Part shown: one piece after another, positions 19,431 to 21,886 of the stretch
Layout: the number at the start of each line of letters is the position of its first letter
How positions within the stretch are numbered: position 1 is the first letter of the stretch
Assembly (NCBI GenBank): GCA_015680685.1
Contig: MNCI01022464.1
Location: 1-21,886, forward strand
Source: Gnetum montanum
Taxonomy: Eukaryota; Streptophyta; Gnetopsida; Gnetales; Gnetaceae
DNA: 21,886 nucleotides
Direction of reading: 5' to 3'
Made by a program: the position numbers and the translations under genes
The notes under the pieces: model-generated
Told to the model about the DNA's origin: nothing
Seen by the model: only the letters and a program-made list of their open reading frames with translations
The model's database searches: none

Positions 19431-19457
19431 TGGTTACTTGCCCAACAAGTTAGGTAA
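19410..19457. repeat. 24-bp tandem duplication
   Basis: TTACTTGCCCAACAAGTTAGG occurs at 19410-19430 and 19434-19454 in back-to-back 24-bp units. A third, diverged copy ends the second large block near 19750-19770. Confidence 0.9.
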
Positions 19458-19667
19458 GTTACAACAATTTTAGGTGGTTTCAACCACAAAAGAGATAAAA
19501 ATACAATGGTTGACAAGTGCCCATGGTAGTTACAATATCATAGAAAATTAAAATACAATCTCTAAAATACATAGAAATACAAGCTATAGTTGCTACTTAC
19601 TCCATACATATATATCCTTTTAATTTTGCTTCTCCAAAATGAGATGTCAAGTCTTCTAAGTGATGTA

Positions 19668-19770
19668 TAGGGAAGTTACAATTTTCAAATATCTCAAAAA
19701 TATCTCTCCTAACTTCTCTCTCAAGGAATTTGACTAACCAATAAGATGATTACTTGTCCAACAAGCTAGG
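19668..19770. repeat. Imperfect ~95-bp direct repeat, copy 2
   Basis: The partner of 19338-19430, with an internal ATATCTC duplication. Together they suggest duplicated upstream regulatory sequence for the minus-strand TATA-like box. Confidence 0.8.
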
Positions 19771-19800
19771 AGAAGGTTATGTGGTTAGGGAGTTAGGAAG

Positions 19801-20110
19801 TTATGCATAAAATGAAGAGCATTTTATGCTAACTTTAATGTAATGTGACATTGAATAGGATAACCAATATTGCAAATTTTTAATGGGCAGTAAATAATAT
19901 ATTTCATAACTTGGGGTAAATGATGGCAGGTCTCTAAGCCTTCAAAAAAAATGAAAATACAGCCTATTCAATAAAGGTTTCTGAAACTGATTTAAATGTG
20001 GAGATCATCAAGGTAGAGAACGTTCCTATTACCACGGAATTTGAAAAATTTATAATTCATATGACCCTAATCTTGGTTTAAACTCCTAAAATCTCCAATG
20101 GTTGTTATTG
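19801..20110. other. AT-rich sequence with nothing recognised
   Basis: Plain AT-rich sequence with no long open frame, repeat or motif of note. Confidence 0.5.
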
Positions 20111-21060
20111 TTGCTACTTCATGGTGTTCGGATCCTCCATCGATGTGGCTTATTCAAGGGCATCATTGCCGATGATGAGCCTGTCGGATATAATGACGTC
20201 CATGACATGGCTTGAAGGCATTCTGTCTTGCCACAGAGGCTCTCCTTACCGCGTTCACGTCTGCATCCGTGTTGTCGTCCTCCCTGCTGAATTCATGGAC
20301 TATCCAAAATCTAAATGATGACGATCAATGATACTTGTAGAAGATGCAATAAGGCTGAGCTTGATTGCTGTGATGGCCGTGGTTGAAGGCGACTTGTTTG
20401 CGAACCAATCACCGCTGCGGTTCAATATTCTTTCCACATTTACTGATGGACGTGCGTCTCTTAATTTTATTTTACTTTCTCCTATTTCTTCCCAGAACCT
20501 GCAAGAATCGACACATGTTTGAAGCAAGATTCATATGCAGCATCATCCGAAGCCACCGATTCAAACTGCCTCCGCACAATAGGGCCCTGTAAAATCGTAA
20601 CTGACGATCATTGCGGGGGAAGGCCCTGCAACTGCAATCTGACTCTGCCAAATCGTGCTGGAGAAGAAAGGGGTTTTTTGAATAACAACACGCCCAAACA
20701 GAGGGTTTCAATTCCTGTTTTGCCCCCAAAACTAACTTAGGGTTTCCTGCATTTTTTTGTTTGGCTTTCCTGCGTTTTTTCTATTTGTTTGCCTACGCCC
20801 ACTACTGACCTTTCTATGCCCACTGCTGCGCATGCCGCTGACCCTTCTGCGCTGCCATTGTTCATCCGTTCTCTGCCGAATCCGCCTTGAGATCGCCTCC
20901 AACATTTTGTTCTTGATTTTTTGAAAAAGGAAATCAGCAACGTCAATGGCTACGGCGGTGCAGAGCGACGGCGACGGAGACATTTGATGGCTTGGCCGTG
21001 ATTTTACGGTGGCCATGTATTTTCCAGTTACACCACAGTCTTCTTTTCTCTCCACTGGTG
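20111..21060. other. GC-richer, gene-like island, not resolved into a gene
   Basis: Base composition rises clearly above the surrounding AT-rich DNA and CpG is common, unlike the decayed transposons. Overlapping open frames of 60-107 codons occur on both strands (for example minus 20732-21055 and minus 20472-20729), but none matches a family I recognise. A telo-box lies at 20737-20745. On the plus strand an ATG at 20946 in a good plant context (GTCAATGGC) opens only 13 codons (MATAVQSDGDGDI) before TGA at 20985. On the minus strand TTCTTGCAG near 20500-20508 would serve as a splice acceptor. This may be the 5' end or promoter of a real gene, or a relic of one. Confidence 0.4.
20737..20745 (-). 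promoter_or_regulatory. Telo-box (AAACCCTAA)
   Basis: AAACCCTAA on the minus strand. This motif is common near transcription starts of plant housekeeping genes, often translation-related. A second partial copy, AAACCCTC, is at 20702-20709. It suggests a nearby promoter; the direction is undecided. Confidence 0.45.
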
Positions 21061-21886
21061 CTACATAATTTCCAAAACACTTGAGGCGTTGCTGATTTTT
21101 TTTTGATTAATTCTTGTTTTACATGAAATTTCAAATGTTGTCTTTTTAAGGATACAACCGAATTTCACAATCGAGATCTGCAACTTTGTGCCTATTACAT
21201 AAATAATATACTCCCTTCCTTACTGATTTTACTATCTTCTGATCTTTGACAAGGGAATAATCTGGCACTTTCATCTTGTACCCAAAAGGCTTCAACATAA
21301 AATTTTTACCAGTAAATCAATCTTCTAAACTAGAACACCCATCAACCTTCAACACTAAGGCTGTACTTAACTTACAACCATAGATTCTTACAATTTTGAA
21401 TAAAATATTTTAATTGTTCCATGGAATGGCCAAATGTGCCAACATTATGGTTTTTCTTTACTTTGTCATGTAGATTGATGTTTCTCTCTCTTTTTTTAGG
21501 TAAAGTTAGAGTAGATAGACCTCATGGCAATGCATAGTTTGGCTAGAGCATAGAATGGTATTGGCATTTCTATTGGATTATGATATTTTCTTATAACTTT
21601 TTTAGTGTTGTGACTTAATAGCCTCATTCATGGCTAGCTATATATATTGGATATGTTCATGGATTGTTTTAATGCTCTAGAGACTTGGATATTTATAAAC
21701 GCTTTCTGTTAACATTAATGTTAGCATCAATTAATGGTTTACTTGCATGTATTTGATTACATTATTTATGAATTCTTAAGTAGACAAGTTAAGCATGTAA
21801 CCAGGCACTTTGTTTTTGTCGTTCAAATGTGTTTGGATTTTAATATCCCTTGAATTAACATTAACAAGATGTATTTCTTTGTTAAA
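21061..21886. other. AT-rich sequence with nothing recognised
   Basis: No open frame or repeat of note. A pyrimidine-rich run ending in AG at about 21481-21500 (TTTCTCTCTC, then T7, AG) looks like a plus-strand splice acceptor but has no coding sequence after it. Confidence 0.5.

Larger units (their letters stand above)
18301..19800 (-). other. Non-coding region with minus-strand promoter-like and repeated blocks, possible LTR
   Basis: No open frame of note on either strand. Read on the minus strand, duplicated AT-rich blocks (19338-19430 and 19668-19770) are followed by a TATA-like box (19315-19322), a G-rich stretch and then about 1 kb of untranslated-looking sequence. That arrangement resembles U3-R-U5 of a reverse-oriented LTR or a promoter with a long leader. 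I could not find matching TG...CA ends or a target duplication. Confidence 0.35.

Noticed and set aside
20946-20987. ATG in a good plant context starting a GC-rich frame
   Set aside because: Ends after 13 codons and no convincing splice donor precedes the stop, so it is not called as a gene.

Overview
This window looks like nuclear DNA from a plant with a large, transposon-rich genome, possibly a gymnosperm. The base composition is AT-rich, and almost everything up to about 17.8 kb is old Ty3/gypsy LTR retrotransposon sequence of the Athila/Tat type, full of in-frame stops and frameshifts. The species cannot be named from the sequence. I see no bacterial-style genes, CRISPR arrays, tRNA genes or rRNA genes.

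Layout: a three-level nest of plus-strand LTR elements. (1) The inner element is complete in outline at 1345-13998 (12,654 bp). It has a 5' LTR (1345-2247), an initiator-Met-type primer-binding site (2249-2264), broken gag (2402-4930), broken pol with protease, reverse transcriptase, RNase H and integrase (4931-8523), a 1.5 kb spacer, a long third ORF (10017-12939), a purine tract and a 3' LTR (13100-13998). A 5-bp target duplication flanks it (GAAAT at 1340-1344, GAGAT at 13999-14003). (2) It inserted into the third ORF of a related outer element. The two halves of that ORF lie at 596-1344 and 14004-16106, and the outer element's 3' LTR is at about 16216-17087. Without the inner element the reading frame joins exactly. 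(3) The outer LTR abuts a gag fragment of a third gypsy element (17088-17537), so the outer element probably also sits inside another element.

The most interesting content is the third ORF. Two divergent copies are present, each about 950-970 codons. They share a basic N-terminus, a conserved aromatic/glycine block, a long Glu/Lys/Leu-rich coiled-coil-like body and a hydrophobic stretch immediately before a stop at the same place. It occupies the env position, but I do not recognise it as a known env or other family. All coding regions are dead. Reverse transcriptase, RNase H and integrase have each lost one catalytic acidic residue by what looks like a G-to-A change, and a glutamine tract carries six TAG codons, as expected from cytosine-methylation decay.

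From 17.5 to 17.8 kb there is a degenerate ~39-bp tandem repeat. From 18.3 to 19.8 kb lies non-coding sequence with a minus-strand TATA-like promoter and duplicated blocks, perhaps an unrecognised reverse-oriented LTR. From 20.1 to 21.06 kb is a GC-richer, gene-like island with a telo-box, which I cannot resolve into a gene. The rest is AT-rich and featureless. Three of the four single-N positions are flanked by 46-55 bp direct duplicates and look like unmerged contig overlaps, not biology.
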